A DNA stretch of 64,000 nucleotides from Hyphomicrobiaceae bacterium (GTDB lineage Bacteria; Pseudomonadota; Alphaproteobacteria; Rhizobiales; Hyphomicrobiaceae), in assembly GCA_020638055.1 (NCBI GenBank), contig JACKJH010000003.1:434001-498000 (forward strand), written 5' to 3'. This document shows positions 9,133 through 17,122 of this stretch, in pieces. The translations under genes were made by a program, and so were the position numbers. The number at the start of each line of letters is the position of its first letter. The stretch's first letter is position 1. The notes below the pieces were generated by a model. That model worked only from the letters and a program-made list of their open reading frames with translations. It had not been told where the DNA came from and did not search any database.

Positions 9133-9276
9133 ACTTGAGACGGTCTGAACTTGAGACGGTCTGGACTTGAGACGGTCTGGACTTGAGACGGTCTGGACTT
9201 GAGACGGTCTGGACTTGAGACGGTCTGGACTTGAGAGGGTCTGGACTTGAGAGGGTCTGGACTTGAGACGGTCTGG
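9133..9276. repeat. Nine tandem copies of a 16-bp repeat
   Basis: The unit ACTTGAGACGGTCTGG is repeated nine times without a gap from 9133 to 9276. Two copies (9229 and 9245) carry one change, GAGAGGG for GAGACGG, and the first copy ends TGA instead of TGG. It lies 75-220 bases upstream of pepP, in its promoter or leader. The unit is not a multiple of three, so a given frame repeats every 48 bases and all three minus frames are free of stops through the array. The rest of 9058-9480 shows no gene. Confidence 0.97.
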
Positions 9277-9480
9277 CACCCCGCTGCATTCCCTGCCGCA
9301 AATGACCCGTTAAGCAATTGTTTATCGGCTATGTATGGGGCGCATTGCTGCGATGCAGCATCGACGCTACCTGCATTGGCAAATGAGGCCTAGATTCTTT
9401 TAATCTGCTTCGGATGACTTGGAAAACCAAGCGCCCGGAGTTCAAAAGAGGGCCCCGCTTCCACGGGGTGTTGAAAGATC

Positions 9481-9762
9481 ATGAGCCCATCAACATTGAC
9501 ACTCGGCGGGATGACCCCGGCCGAGCAAGGCAATCCTTTGCCGACGCGAAAACTCAAAAGTTCGCCCTTCAATGCGATTTTGAGCATCCTAAAGCGCTTT
9601 GCAGCAGCCGTGCAGGCCAGCCAGGAGGCGCGCGCTAAACGGGTCGTGCTACCGTATCTGGCACGAATGCCAGATGATGATCTGGCAGCACTGGGCTACA
9701 CGTCAGCACAAATTTCCACACTCAGGACCTATCGTCATCTTCCTGTCGTAAGGTGGGTTTAG
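9481..9762 (+). CDS. Small DUF1127-like protein
   Basis: A 93-residue basic protein. Its C-terminal half, especially YLARMPDDDLAALGYTSAQI, resembles the DUF1127 signature (a short helix ending L-x-D-[IL]-G-[IL]-x-R-x-x-I), found in many small alphaproteobacterial proteins, some of which act in RNA and phosphate or carbon metabolism. The first 40 residues are not conserved and the start is uncertain; a later start is possible. A strong terminator follows at 9799. Function unknown. Confidence 0.55.
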   Translation: MSPSTLTLGGMTPAEQGNPLPTRKLKSSPFNAILSILKRFAAAVQASQEARAKRVVLPYLARMPDDDLAALGYTSAQISTLRTYRHLPVVRWV

Positions 9763-9798
9763 CGTTTTCCGCAAGCCGCTATCGCGGCTGTCTGAAGA

Positions 9799-9840
9799 GC
9801 GCCCCGACTGGCCATTGGCCAGCCGGGGCGCGTTGGTTTT
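9799..9840 (+). terminator. Rho-independent terminator
   Basis: GCGCCCCG (9799-9806) pairs with CGGGGCGC (9824-9831) around an inner palindrome CTGGCCATTGGCCAG, followed by GTTGGTTTT. It ends transcription of the small DUF1127-like gene. Confidence 0.75.
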
Positions 9841-9843
9841 ACG

Positions 9844-10271
9844 CATGTTTAGCTGAAGTTTTGAGCCGTAGGGCCGATTGGACGCCACATGGATAATGCT
9901 GCAATTTCTCCGCAGCCAGCAGCATCACAAATTCAATTGATAAACCAGAGGTAGCATCTTTCAGGCGTTGTCCTGTCTGCAAAGCGTCCCCACTTGGGTG
10001 CCTGCAACGCTTTTAGTTCAACGGATAAGGGCAGAAAACCTGCCAGCATCTGCGCAACCAAGACCAAAGTCCTGGTGCCGAATGCGACGCTGACACCGAT
10101 GAATAGGCGTTAAAGCTGCATGAGACTAACCATGGGATGAAGAAAAATTTCTGTCGAGTAACAGGTTAGCCGAATATCTCGCTTTCCTGATGGCAACTGT
10201 CGGGTTAGCTTCTGGGGTATGAGTTGCAAGTCAAGGGTCCGGTTAACTCCTGCCACCGAGCGGAGCCATCG
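9844..10271. other. Intergenic region before the Crp/Fnr gene, with decayed family B repeat
   Basis: Bases 9844-9880 (CATGTTTAGCTGAAG then GAGCCGTAGGGCC) resemble the start of a family B repeat that has lost its end. The remaining ~390 bases hold no credible gene, and no clear Crp/Fnr-type dyad was found in front of the regulator gene. Confidence 0.45.
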
Positions 10272-10979
10272 ATGATTGATGACAAAGACCTGGCGACGGC
10301 GCGAGAAGCTGTGCTGTTTGCGAGTTTACCCGATGAACTTTGCCTTTCCCTGATGCAAAGGGCGACGGTAAAATCATTTGGGCGCGGTGAATCGCTTTTT
10401 CTACAGGGAGACATTGCTGAAAATCTTTACGTATCTCTCGACGGATGGATCAAACTTTTTAGGATCACGCCAACCGGCTCTGAGGCGGTCGTCGGTGTTT
10501 TTACTAAAGGCCGCAGTTTCGGCGAGGCTGTCGCGCTAAATGGCGAGCTTTATCCAGTTTCTGCCGAGGCGGTAACCGAATCCCGTGTGCTCATGTTGCG
10601 CGCCAGTGCCATCGTGAGTTTGATGCGAGAACGGCCGGAGGTGGGGTTGGCCATCGTTTCTTCGGTTTTCAAACATCTCCAGGGGCTTGTTGGTCAGATC
10701 GAACAGTTGAAGGCGCATACTGGCGCCCAGCGAGTAGCCGAATTTCTGCTGGATTTGAGCAATTGCAATCAAGGTTCGTGCACGATCAAACTGCCCTATG
10801 ACAAATCACTCATCGCCGGGCGCCTGGGAATGCAGCCGCCAAGTCTGTCACGGGCATTCAATCGTTTGGAAAGCCTTGGGGTTACGGTTCATCACAACCA
10901 AGCTACGATCGCCGATGTCGAGCGACTGCGTAACTTCATGCTCGAAGATCGCAGCGCGCCATGGCGGAAGGTCTATTAA
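10272..10979 (+). CDS. Crp/Fnr-family regulator, DNR/NnrR type
   Basis: A 235-residue transcription factor with an N-terminal cyclic-nucleotide-binding-like fold (FLQGDIAENLYVSLDGWIKLF, then GRSFGEAVALNGELYP) and a C-terminal winged helix whose recognition helix reads MQPPSLSRAFNRLESLGV. The N-terminal Cys cluster of oxygen-sensing FNR is missing. The xPxSxSR pattern resembles the NO-responsive DNR/NnrR group. It lies just beyond the convergent end of the nor cluster and is the obvious candidate to act on the dyads upstream of norC and nirS. The ATG at 10272 gives MIDDKDLATAREAVLFASL; an earlier in-frame start at 10224 adds 16 unlikely residues. The NO-sensing role is inferred from family and location. 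Confidence 0.85.
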   Translation: MIDDKDLATAREAVLFASLPDELCLSLMQRATVKSFGRGESLFLQGDIAENLYVSLDGWIKLFRITPTGSEAVVGVFTKGRSFGEAVALNGELYPVSAEAVTESRVLMLRASAIVSLMRERPEVGLAIVSSVFKHLQGLVGQIEQLKAHTGAQRVAEFLLDLSNCNQGSCTIKLPYDKSLIAGRLGMQPPSLSRAFNRLESLGVTVHHNQATIADVERLRNFMLEDRSAPWRKVY

Positions 10980-11052
10980 GGTTTGGATCAGCGGCTGTGT
11001 TTGTATGGTGTGCGGCTGAAATGGTGAACAGCCCGGTGCTATAATCCGTTGC

Positions 11053-11298
11053 TCACGATTTTTCGCTGATGCCTTCGTTGATTTTACGCGCCAGCCATAT
11101 CGCTGGCAGAACACCAATGAGTGCACCAACCACTGCTGCCAGATAAAGACCAGTGATGCCAAAGTGTTCGGAGATCTTGAGTCCAATCGCGATGAACACA
11201 GCATTGATAGCGCAGGCCGGTCCCATCAGCCCATAGCTAAAAATATACAGCCAAAGCGGCGTTTTCCTGTTGTTGCTGGCGTTCTGATCCGGAGGCAT
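11053..11298 (-). CDS. Small membrane protein at the end of the nor cluster
   Basis: An 81-residue protein with two hydrophobic segments (residues ~14-40 and ~48-68) and a charged C-terminus. It starts three bases after norF ends, so it is very probably part of the norCBQDEF transcript. No family was recognised. It may be an accessory or assembly factor of nitric oxide reductase; that role is inferred only from operon position. Confidence 0.7.
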   Translation of the reverse strand: MPPDQNASNNRKTPLWLYIFSYGLMGPACAINAVFIAIGLKISEHFGITGLYLAAVVGALIGVLPAIWLARKINEGISEKS

Positions 11299-11301
11299 GT
11301 T

Positions 11302-11571
11302 CTACGCTGCGCCCCCTACGAGATAGATGCCGTATAAAAGAGCAAAAAAGACCGTTCCGATGATGTCGAACACGCGCGTCCAGAAGGGTGATTGTGAAAG
11401 ATTAAGATAGCGCGTGAGAATGATGCGCGCTTTCACAGCCGCAATCGCCAGAATTACGGCAATGAGCAATTTGCGCGAAATGCCATGCTCGCTAACCAAT
11501 GTTAGCCCGGTCGTGACGATGGAGAGCACGACGAGCGTTATCCAGGCCTGAGTTAGCGTTCGCAGTGCCAA
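11302..11571 (-). CDS. norF: NorF-like membrane protein (cytochrome oxidase subunit IV family)
   Basis: An 89-residue protein with three membrane segments of the prokaryotic cytochrome c oxidase subunit IV type. It includes the central KARIILTRYLNLSQSPFWTR motif seen in NorF-type proteins. It follows norE with a gap of only three bases. NorF is needed for full nitric oxide reductase activity in Paracoccus; its precise function is unclear. Both the family and the location support the call. Confidence 0.8.
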   Translation of the reverse strand: MALRTLTQAWITLVVLSIVTTGLTLVSEHGISRKLLIAVILAIAAVKARIILTRYLNLSQSPFWTRVFDIIGTVFFALLYGIYLVGGAA

Positions 11572-11574
11572 GGT

Positions 11575-12156
11575 CTACCTCACGAGATAAATGATGGGGA
11601 ATAGGATGACCCAAACAAGATCGACCATGTGCCAGAACGCGGCGGCCGTCTCGATGTTTCGCTTATCGTCAAAGTAGGAGACCAGCGCAAAGATTACGAT
11701 GCCGGCAATTACATGGGCAGCGTGGAATCCTGTAATGAGGTAATAGAACGTGAAGAATGGGCTTGAATCCAAACCGATACCAGCCTCCGCCTTCTGCCAG
11801 TACTCAATGCCTTTTACACCGATGAAAACAAGCCCGAGCGTCATCGCTGCCGCGAGCATCACACGTGCACGCGTTTTTTGGAATTTTGCGCTCGCCGAGA
11901 CGGCTAAAGCCGCAAAAAATCCGCTCGTTACGAGCACAATCGTATTGGCTGCGCCAGCCGTTTGATTGAGCTGTTGCTGGTCGGCGGCAAAACCGGTGAC
12001 ATCGGTGGCACGAACGGCAACAAACGCGAGAAGTGCTGCGCCAAACACGAGTAGTTCGCTGGCAATCAACACCCACATCATGAAATCGCCAGGCAGTTCG
12101 CCAAGAACACCCCAGTTGTCGTCTTCCGTATCGGAATTTTGCGCGTTGTCCGTCAT
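11575..12156 (-). CDS. norE: NorE, cytochrome oxidase subunit III-like protein
   Basis: A 193-residue polytopic protein of the subunit III family. It opens with a hydrophilic tail and GVLGELPGDFMMWVLIASELLVFGA. The later block YLITGFHAAHVIAGI and the C-terminal FWHMVDLVWVILFPIIYL are subunit III hallmarks. No catalytic oxidase subunit I is next to it, and it lies between norD and norF, so it is NorE rather than part of a terminal oxidase. It is thought to assist nitric oxide reductase assembly or activity. Confidence 0.88.
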   Translation of the reverse strand: MTDNAQNSDTEDDNWGVLGELPGDFMMWVLIASELLVFGAALLAFVAVRATDVTGFAADQQQLNQTAGAANTIVLVTSGFFAALAVSASAKFQKTRARVMLAAAMTLGLVFIGVKGIEYWQKAEAGIGLDSSPFFTFYYLITGFHAAHVIAGIVIFALVSYFDDKRNIETAAAFWHMVDLVWVILFPIIYLVR

Positions 12157-12166
12157 CCCTCCTCCG

Positions 12167-14122
12167 TTAACCGGCGACGAGATGTCGATAAATTTGTGGC
12201 AAAGCGGATATTAGCTTTTCTGGTTTGGAGATCACGGCAAATCCACCCGAGCCAAAGATGCGTGCAAACGTTGCTTGCGCCTTGTTGTCGATCGTGACGC
12301 CGAACACGGATTGGCCATTACGGCGGGCCTCACGCACGGCCATGTGGCTGTCTTCTATTCCATGCCGACCTTCGTAGTGGTCGAGGTCGTTCGGCTTGCC
12401 ATCGGTGATGACGATCAACAAGCGCCTTTGTTTCGCCTGGCGCTGCAAGTCAGCGGATGAATGGCGGATTGCAGCACCCAGCCGGGTATAAAATCCAGGT
12501 TTCAAGCCGGCAACCCGCGCTTCTATTGATGCGCTCATTGGTTCATCGAACCGCTTCACATTGTGCACGAAGACGCGGTCTCGCCGTAGGGATGAGAATG
12601 TGTGAATGGCCGTGTCGTCACCACACGTGTCGAGACCCCATGCAAGTGCGATAAGTGCTTCACGCTCGATATCAATCACTTGCCGGCCCGCAATCACGCT
12701 CTCGGTGGAGCGAGAGGTATCAAGCATAATGGACACGGCCAGATCACGTTCCTGATTGCGGTTGGCGCGATACACCCGGTCAGAATGTTCTCCTGTTGTT
12801 TTAAGTTCTATACGCGCTGCAACGGCGGCTTCGATGTCCAGATCCTCTCCATCGATCTGCCGCGGAAGGTGTTGCCTTTTTGGGCGCAGTGCTTCGAACT
12901 GACGTTTGACGTTGCGGATACGGCGCTGCGTCTGGGGTGATCTTAGAAAATCTGGAATTTCTGAGACGGGCTGTGCGTCTGCAGTCAAGACGCGGCAGTA
13001 GTCAGGTAGATAAACGCGCCTGCGATGATCCCATTCGGGGTATAGCGTTTTTCCGGCCAGCCGTTCCATCTCCGCCTCTTCCGGCGCGAGATCAAGATGC
13101 AGCTTTATTCTTGTTCGGGCACGTTGAGGTACACTCGTTAAACTTATCTCGTCGAGATCATCGGCGGCCTTTTTCGCGGTATCCTCATCGTCGTCTTCAA
13201 CCCTGCGGTTTAAATTGAAGAATTCGGTCCAGGAAAGTATCGATTCAAACTTGTGCAGGATGAGACTGTCATTGCGTGCCGCCTGATCAGATGCCTTGCG
13301 CGATGCCTTGCGTTGCGGCGCGTCTTCGGCAGGTTCTGCAGCCTGGGACTGTTGCGGATGGGGATCGTCGTTATGACCTGCGTTCGTGCCGTTACGTGGG
13401 CTTTCGAGCTTGAGCCATAACAATACCGGTTCGTGCGGCCGATAGTTGTGCGGCGCCGTGAACTGAGACAGATCTTCAGCCTGCCCGTGGATGCAGGCGG
13501 CTACCGAGCGGGAATATTCAGTTTCCGGTTGTGGGCCACCCAGTATATGCCGAATGGCGTCTTCAACTGCGGCCTCAGAGCGTGGCAACCGACGGTCCCT
13601 TCTATCGCGTAATATTTCGCCGCGCATACCGGCATAGATCGGCCGCAGGCCCGGGCAGGCAGTCAGGGTTAATCGCGTCATGGCCAAGCCGGCTTGCAAA
13701 TAGCGGATGTCAGCGCGCAAAGGATCCGTTTCGGGCGCGGGCGCGTTGGCATGGACTGCTGTGGCAGCAAGCCATAGGTAAAGGTACAAATTCTTGTCCG
13801 GATGATCGAATATGTCGATCTCCTCGGGAAGCCTCAGGACTTCGCCATCGAAGTTGGCCGCCGGCAGACGTTCTTGAGGCGCTCCAAGCGACCTTTGCCA
13901 GGAGAGACGATGGTGCGAGGTTTGAGGCGGAATTGCCCTTATTTCAACGTCATGTGTACCGCCCAGCCCGCGGAACATTATAGCGAGGCGTGCGCGGACG
14001 TCATCCAGCCTTACCTTGGCCGAGGCATGCTGGGCAGGCTGGTGGATTGACGATGCAAACGCGTGCCATATTTTGCCGACGCTTTCTTCCGGCTCCCAGA
14101 GCTCGATATCGACCGACGACAT
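12167..14122 (-). CDS. norD: NorD, von Willebrand factor A domain protein
   Basis: A 651-residue cytoplasmic protein of the NorD/CbbO family. It works with the AAA+ ATPase NorQ to activate nitric oxide reductase, probably by inserting a metal. The C-terminal third is a vWA domain with the MIDAS motif DTSRS in VSIMLDTSRSTESVIAG, followed by LIVITDGKPNDLDHYEG. The middle is charged and low in complexity. It is separated from norQ by 212 bases that contain a family A repeat, an unusual break in an otherwise tightly packed cluster. The ten-base gap to norE indicates co-transcription downstream. Confidence 0.9.
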   Translation of the reverse strand: MSSVDIELWEPEESVGKIWHAFASSIHQPAQHASAKVRLDDVRARLAIMFRGLGGTHDVEIRAIPPQTSHHRLSWQRSLGAPQERLPAANFDGEVLRLPEEIDIFDHPDKNLYLYLWLAATAVHANAPAPETDPLRADIRYLQAGLAMTRLTLTACPGLRPIYAGMRGEILRDRRDRRLPRSEAAVEDAIRHILGGPQPETEYSRSVAACIHGQAEDLSQFTAPHNYRPHEPVLLWLKLESPRNGTNAGHNDDPHPQQSQAAEPAEDAPQRKASRKASDQAARNDSLILHKFESILSWTEFFNLNRRVEDDDEDTAKKAADDLDEISLTSVPQRARTRIKLHLDLAPEEAEMERLAGKTLYPEWDHRRRVYLPDYCRVLTADAQPVSEIPDFLRSPQTQRRIRNVKRQFEALRPKRQHLPRQIDGEDLDIEAAVAARIELKTTGEHSDRVYRANRNQERDLAVSIMLDTSRSTESVIAGRQVIDIEREALIALAWGLDTCGDDTAIHTFSSLRRDRVFVHNVKRFDEPMSASIEARVAGLKPGFYTRLGAAIRHSSADLQRQAKQRRLLIVITDGKPNDLDHYEGRHGIEDSHMAVREARRNGQSVFGVTIDNKAQATFARIFGSGGFAVISKPEKLISALPQIYRHLVAG

Positions 14123-14140
14123 GGGCTATGATCTCCCGAA

Positions 14141-14208
14141 AGCATTTTCCCACGAAGTGGACGCCGGTTCGCCGAAGAGAATGCGACCAAACAAGTAGCT
14201 AGAGCACC
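14141..14208 (+). repeat. Dispersed repeat family A, partial copy inside the nor operon
   Basis: Contains the first hairpin of the element (AGCATTTTCCCACGAAG and TTCGCCGAAGAGAATGC) and the start of the second (CTAGAGC), with several changes from other copies. It is in the norQ-norD gap. Confidence 0.75.
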
Positions 14209-14334
14209 GTGCGATAAATCGGAGCCAATTCTATTTCTCAATCGGCGCGCCGATCCAGAAGTCAGAGCGATGCCGTTCGTAGTGGTGCTTTGGACAAATC
14301 GCTCAACGTGAGTTGGCGCACGCACTCACACGCC

Positions 14335-15147
14335 TTAGCCGTAGACCGCCGCCACCAGATCCATGAGCCCGTGCTTGACGTCGGCATCGTCGCTCAGCGG
14401 CTCGATCAGTGCGGCGGTGACGGCGCGTTCGATGGGCATGCCGTTGGCAATGAGCGTTGCGCAATAAACGAGCAGACGGGTCGAAACGCCCTCTTCGAGA
14501 TCCTGCCCCTTCAGCGCCCGCAGTTTGCCGGCAAGGCGTATCAACGGCGCCGTCTTGTCTTTTGAAAGACCGCTTTCCTTCGAGACGATCGCGGTCTCTT
14601 GCTCCGCAGGTGGAAAGTTGAATTCAACGGCCAGAAAGCGCTGCCGCGTTGACGGCTTGAGGGTCTTGATTATGCTCTGATAACCCGGATTGTAGGACGC
14701 AACGAGCATGAAGTCAGGCGGTGCCTCCAGTTCTTCCCCGGTACGGTCAATCGGCAGAATACGCCGATCGTCGGTGAGTGGATGCAGAACGACTGTTACG
14801 TCTTTGCGTGCTTCAACAACCTCGTCAAGATAGCAGATGGCGCCCTTGCGGACTGCGCGTGTCAGCGGCCCATCGATCCATTCGGTTTCGCCACCGCGTA
14901 GCAAAAATCGACCCACAAGATCGGATGCGGACAGATCGTCGTGACACGATACGGTGTAAAGTGGTCGACCCAGGCGCGCCGCCATGTGGGCAACAAAGCG
15001 AGTCTTGCCACAACCGGTCGGGCCTTTGAGTAGCAGCGGAATACGGTTGTTGAAAGCAGCAGAAAATAGTTCGCATTCATTCCCGACGGGAAGATAGAAG
15101 GGGGCCTCAGCCCCCTTGTTGTTATTCATGTCAACAGCGGCTTGCAT
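14335..15147 (-). CDS. norQ: NorQ/NirQ-type AAA+ ATPase
   Basis: A 270-residue MoxR/CbbQ-type ATPase that partners NorD in activating nitric oxide reductase. The Walker A motif GPTGCGKT is at residues 42-49, Walker B is in ICYLDEVVEA, and the NorQ/CbbQ sequence LVASYNPGYQSIIKTLKPSTRQRF follows. The start three bases after the norB stop, with GGAG in the end of norB, supports translational coupling. Confidence 0.93.
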   Translation of the reverse strand: MQAAVDMNNNKGAEAPFYLPVGNECELFSAAFNNRIPLLLKGPTGCGKTRFVAHMAARLGRPLYTVSCHDDLSASDLVGRFLLRGGETEWIDGPLTRAVRKGAICYLDEVVEARKDVTVVLHPLTDDRRILPIDRTGEELEAPPDFMLVASYNPGYQSIIKTLKPSTRQRFLAVEFNFPPAEQETAIVSKESGLSKDKTAPLIRLAGKLRALKGQDLEEGVSTRLLVYCATLIANGMPIERAVTAALIEPLSDDADVKHGLMDLVAAVYG

Positions 15148-15150
15148 AAG

Positions 15151-16524
15151 TTACTCCGCCGGGCTCAGTTTGGTCTCGGTGCCCTGTTTGATTACTTCAC
15201 GTTGCGGCACAAGAATGGCGTAGACAAATAGCAGCACGCCAAGAACCACTGTTGCTCCTGCGCCAAAGCGCATCAGGTAGAAGACTTGCAGTTGGTCCTG
15301 AACATCCATGTAGTTTTGTCCCATGACGCGCTGTAGGTGGGTCTGAATCGTTCCAGCAAACGTCAGCACGAAGGTCATGAACGACATGCCGCCAGCCATC
15401 AACCAGAAGCTCGCCATGTTCAGCACCTGATTGTAGGGATCACGGTTCTTGAGAATCGGGAAGGCGTAAGTAAATATCGCCAGGTTGAGGCAGACATACG
15501 CTCCAAAGAAGGCAAGGTGCCCATGAGCCGCGGTGATTTGCGTACCATGGCTGTAGTAGTTGACACCGTGCAGCGTGTGCATGAAGCCCCAAACGCCCGC
15601 TCCAAAGAAGGCCAGCGTGGTTGTGCCAAGCGACCACAAAAGTGCAGCCTTGTTCGGGTGGTCTCGGCGACCCTTCCAAACCATCACAAAAGAGAAGACC
15701 ATCATCAGGAAGAACGGAACAATCTCAAGGCTGGAGAATATTGAGCCGATCCACTGCCAGTAGCCGGGTGTACCGATCCAATAATAGTGGTGTCCGGTGC
15801 CAAGAATGCCCGTGAACAATGATGTTGCAACGATTACGTACAACCACTTCTCGACAACCTCACGGTCAACGCCTGTCAACTTAAGCATCAAATATGCGAG
15901 AATTGATGCCATCACGAGTTCCCAAACGCCCTCTACCCAGAGGTGAACCACGTACCACCAGTACATCTTGTCGAGCGAAAGGTTTTCAGGATTGTAGAAT
16001 GCAAACAGGAACAGGATTGCGATACCCCAAAGCCCGATCAGCAAAACGTTCGTGATCGCCGTCTTGCGCCCGGCCAGAACCGTCATTGTGACGTTGTAAA
16101 GGAATATGAGTGCTGCAACGACAATTCCAAGCTTGACCCAGAGTGGCTGCTCAAGAAACTCGCGTCCCTCTTTCCCCAGAAGGATATTGCCGTGAAACAA
16201 GTCGAACACATACGTGACGACAACACCTGCCGTGCCAAGAACAAGAATGGCAAGCTGCAGATAGGCAAGCATGGGAGAGTGAATTTCACGTTCTGCTTCC
16301 TCGGGAATGAGGAAGTACGCTGCTCCAAAGAAGCCAAGGAGCAACCAGACGATCAGCGAGTTCGTGTGCAGCATGCGCACGACGTTGAATGGCAGGGTTT
16401 CCGATAGCGTGTTTGGGGATACGTATATCCACCCTGCAAGTAAGCCGCCTGACACCTGCACGACAAACAAGATCATCGCGGTGAGAAAGTAAGCGTAGGC
16501 AATCTTCTGAGTTTCATATTTCAT
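15151..16524 (-). CDS. norB: Nitric oxide reductase catalytic subunit NorB
   Basis: NorB is the heme b / heme b3-FeB subunit of the cytochrome c-dependent NO reductase, which reduces two NO to N2O at the cytoplasmic membrane. The 457-residue product has about twelve membrane helices and the expected His-containing blocks (NTLSETLPFNVVRMLHTNSL, VVHLWVEGVWE, TGHHYYWIG, THLQRVMGQ). The Glu in the VHLWVEGVWE segment is one of the conserved acidic residues near the active site. The start MKYETQKIAYAYF at 16524 follows norC by 32 bases; an earlier in-frame start adds twelve unlikely residues. It lies between norC and norQ. Confidence 0.97.
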   Translation of the reverse strand: MKYETQKIAYAYFLTAMILFVVQVSGGLLAGWIYVSPNTLSETLPFNVVRMLHTNSLIVWLLLGFFGAAYFLIPEEAEREIHSPMLAYLQLAILVLGTAGVVVTYVFDLFHGNILLGKEGREFLEQPLWVKLGIVVAALIFLYNVTMTVLAGRKTAITNVLLIGLWGIAILFLFAFYNPENLSLDKMYWWYVVHLWVEGVWELVMASILAYLMLKLTGVDREVVEKWLYVIVATSLFTGILGTGHHYYWIGTPGYWQWIGSIFSSLEIVPFFLMMVFSFVMVWKGRRDHPNKAALLWSLGTTTLAFFGAGVWGFMHTLHGVNYYSHGTQITAAHGHLAFFGAYVCLNLAIFTYAFPILKNRDPYNQVLNMASFWLMAGGMSFMTFVLTFAGTIQTHLQRVMGQNYMDVQDQLQVFYLMRFGAGATVVLGVLLFVYAILVPQREVIKQGTETKLSPAE

Positions 16525-16556
16525 GTGATCTGATCTCCGCGTCCCTCGCGTCTTCC

Positions 16557-17009
16557 TCAACCGGCATTGTTTGGCGGCCAGCCCTGGAGGTCGGTTTTGT
16601 TTGCCCAGATGAGGAAGTTGGCGAGATCGCGGATTTCCTCGTCGCTGAAGTGATAACGTGGCATCTGCCGGCGACCCTCAACGCCTGATGGTTGCGCCTC
16701 GATCCAACCTTTCAGCGTTTGAAAAGCATCCTCGGGATTGTCGATTACGCCCCATCGCGTCATGACGTTGCCAACCTCTGGGGCGAAATAGGCGCCTTCA
16801 CCATGGATCGTATGGCAATTGATGCAGGCATTGGCCTCCCATACGCGCTTGCCGCGCGCAACGGAATCGGTCAGTGGCATGCTTGCTGTCGATGTTCCTG
16901 TGATGTAGGCGTGACTGTGAAGGGTCAAACCGAGAAATAAGAGAATAAAGAATATGGACCCGCCATAGAAAATATTGCGGGCCATGGATTTGGTCATCAC
17001 TTCGCGCAT
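16557..17009 (-). CDS. norC: Nitric oxide reductase cytochrome c subunit NorC
   Basis: NorC anchors a periplasmic c-type heme that feeds electrons to NorB. The 150-residue product has one N-terminal membrane helix (residues ~12-32), the heme motif CINCH at 62-66 and the typical GEGAYFAPEVGNVMTRWG segment; a later Met in RRQMPRYHFSD is the likely axial ligand. The start at 17009 is preceded by a Crp/Fnr-type dyad at 17074-17087. The frame is open much further upstream, but that part overlaps nnrS and is not NorC. Confidence 0.95.
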   Translation of the reverse strand: MREVMTKSMARNIFYGGSIFFILLFLGLTLHSHAYITGTSTASMPLTDSVARGKRVWEANACINCHTIHGEGAYFAPEVGNVMTRWGVIDNPEDAFQTLKGWIEAQPSGVEGRRQMPRYHFSDEEIRDLANFLIWANKTDLQGWPPNNAG

Positions 17010-17073
17010 CGCGCTTGGCTCCTCATGGACTGGCTCAATCCGCACCAGTGTCGCCAAACACGTCCAAGTCGCC

Positions 17074-17087
17074 TTAACGAAAGGCAA
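17074..17087. promoter_or_regulatory. Crp/Fnr (DNR/NnrR)-type box upstream of norC
   Basis: TTAAC-GAAA-GGCAA, an imperfect dyad of the TTGAC-N4-GTCAA type, 65 bases before the norC start. The similar site before nirS lies 63 bases from its start. Likely target of a denitrification regulator such as the one at 10272. Confidence 0.5.
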
Positions 17088-17122
17088 GCCAGTAGCTTTT
17101 GGCCCGTTGATAGAGCACCAGG

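Noticed and set aside
9133..9276. CRISPR array
   Set aside because: The 16-bp units are directly joined with no unique spacers.
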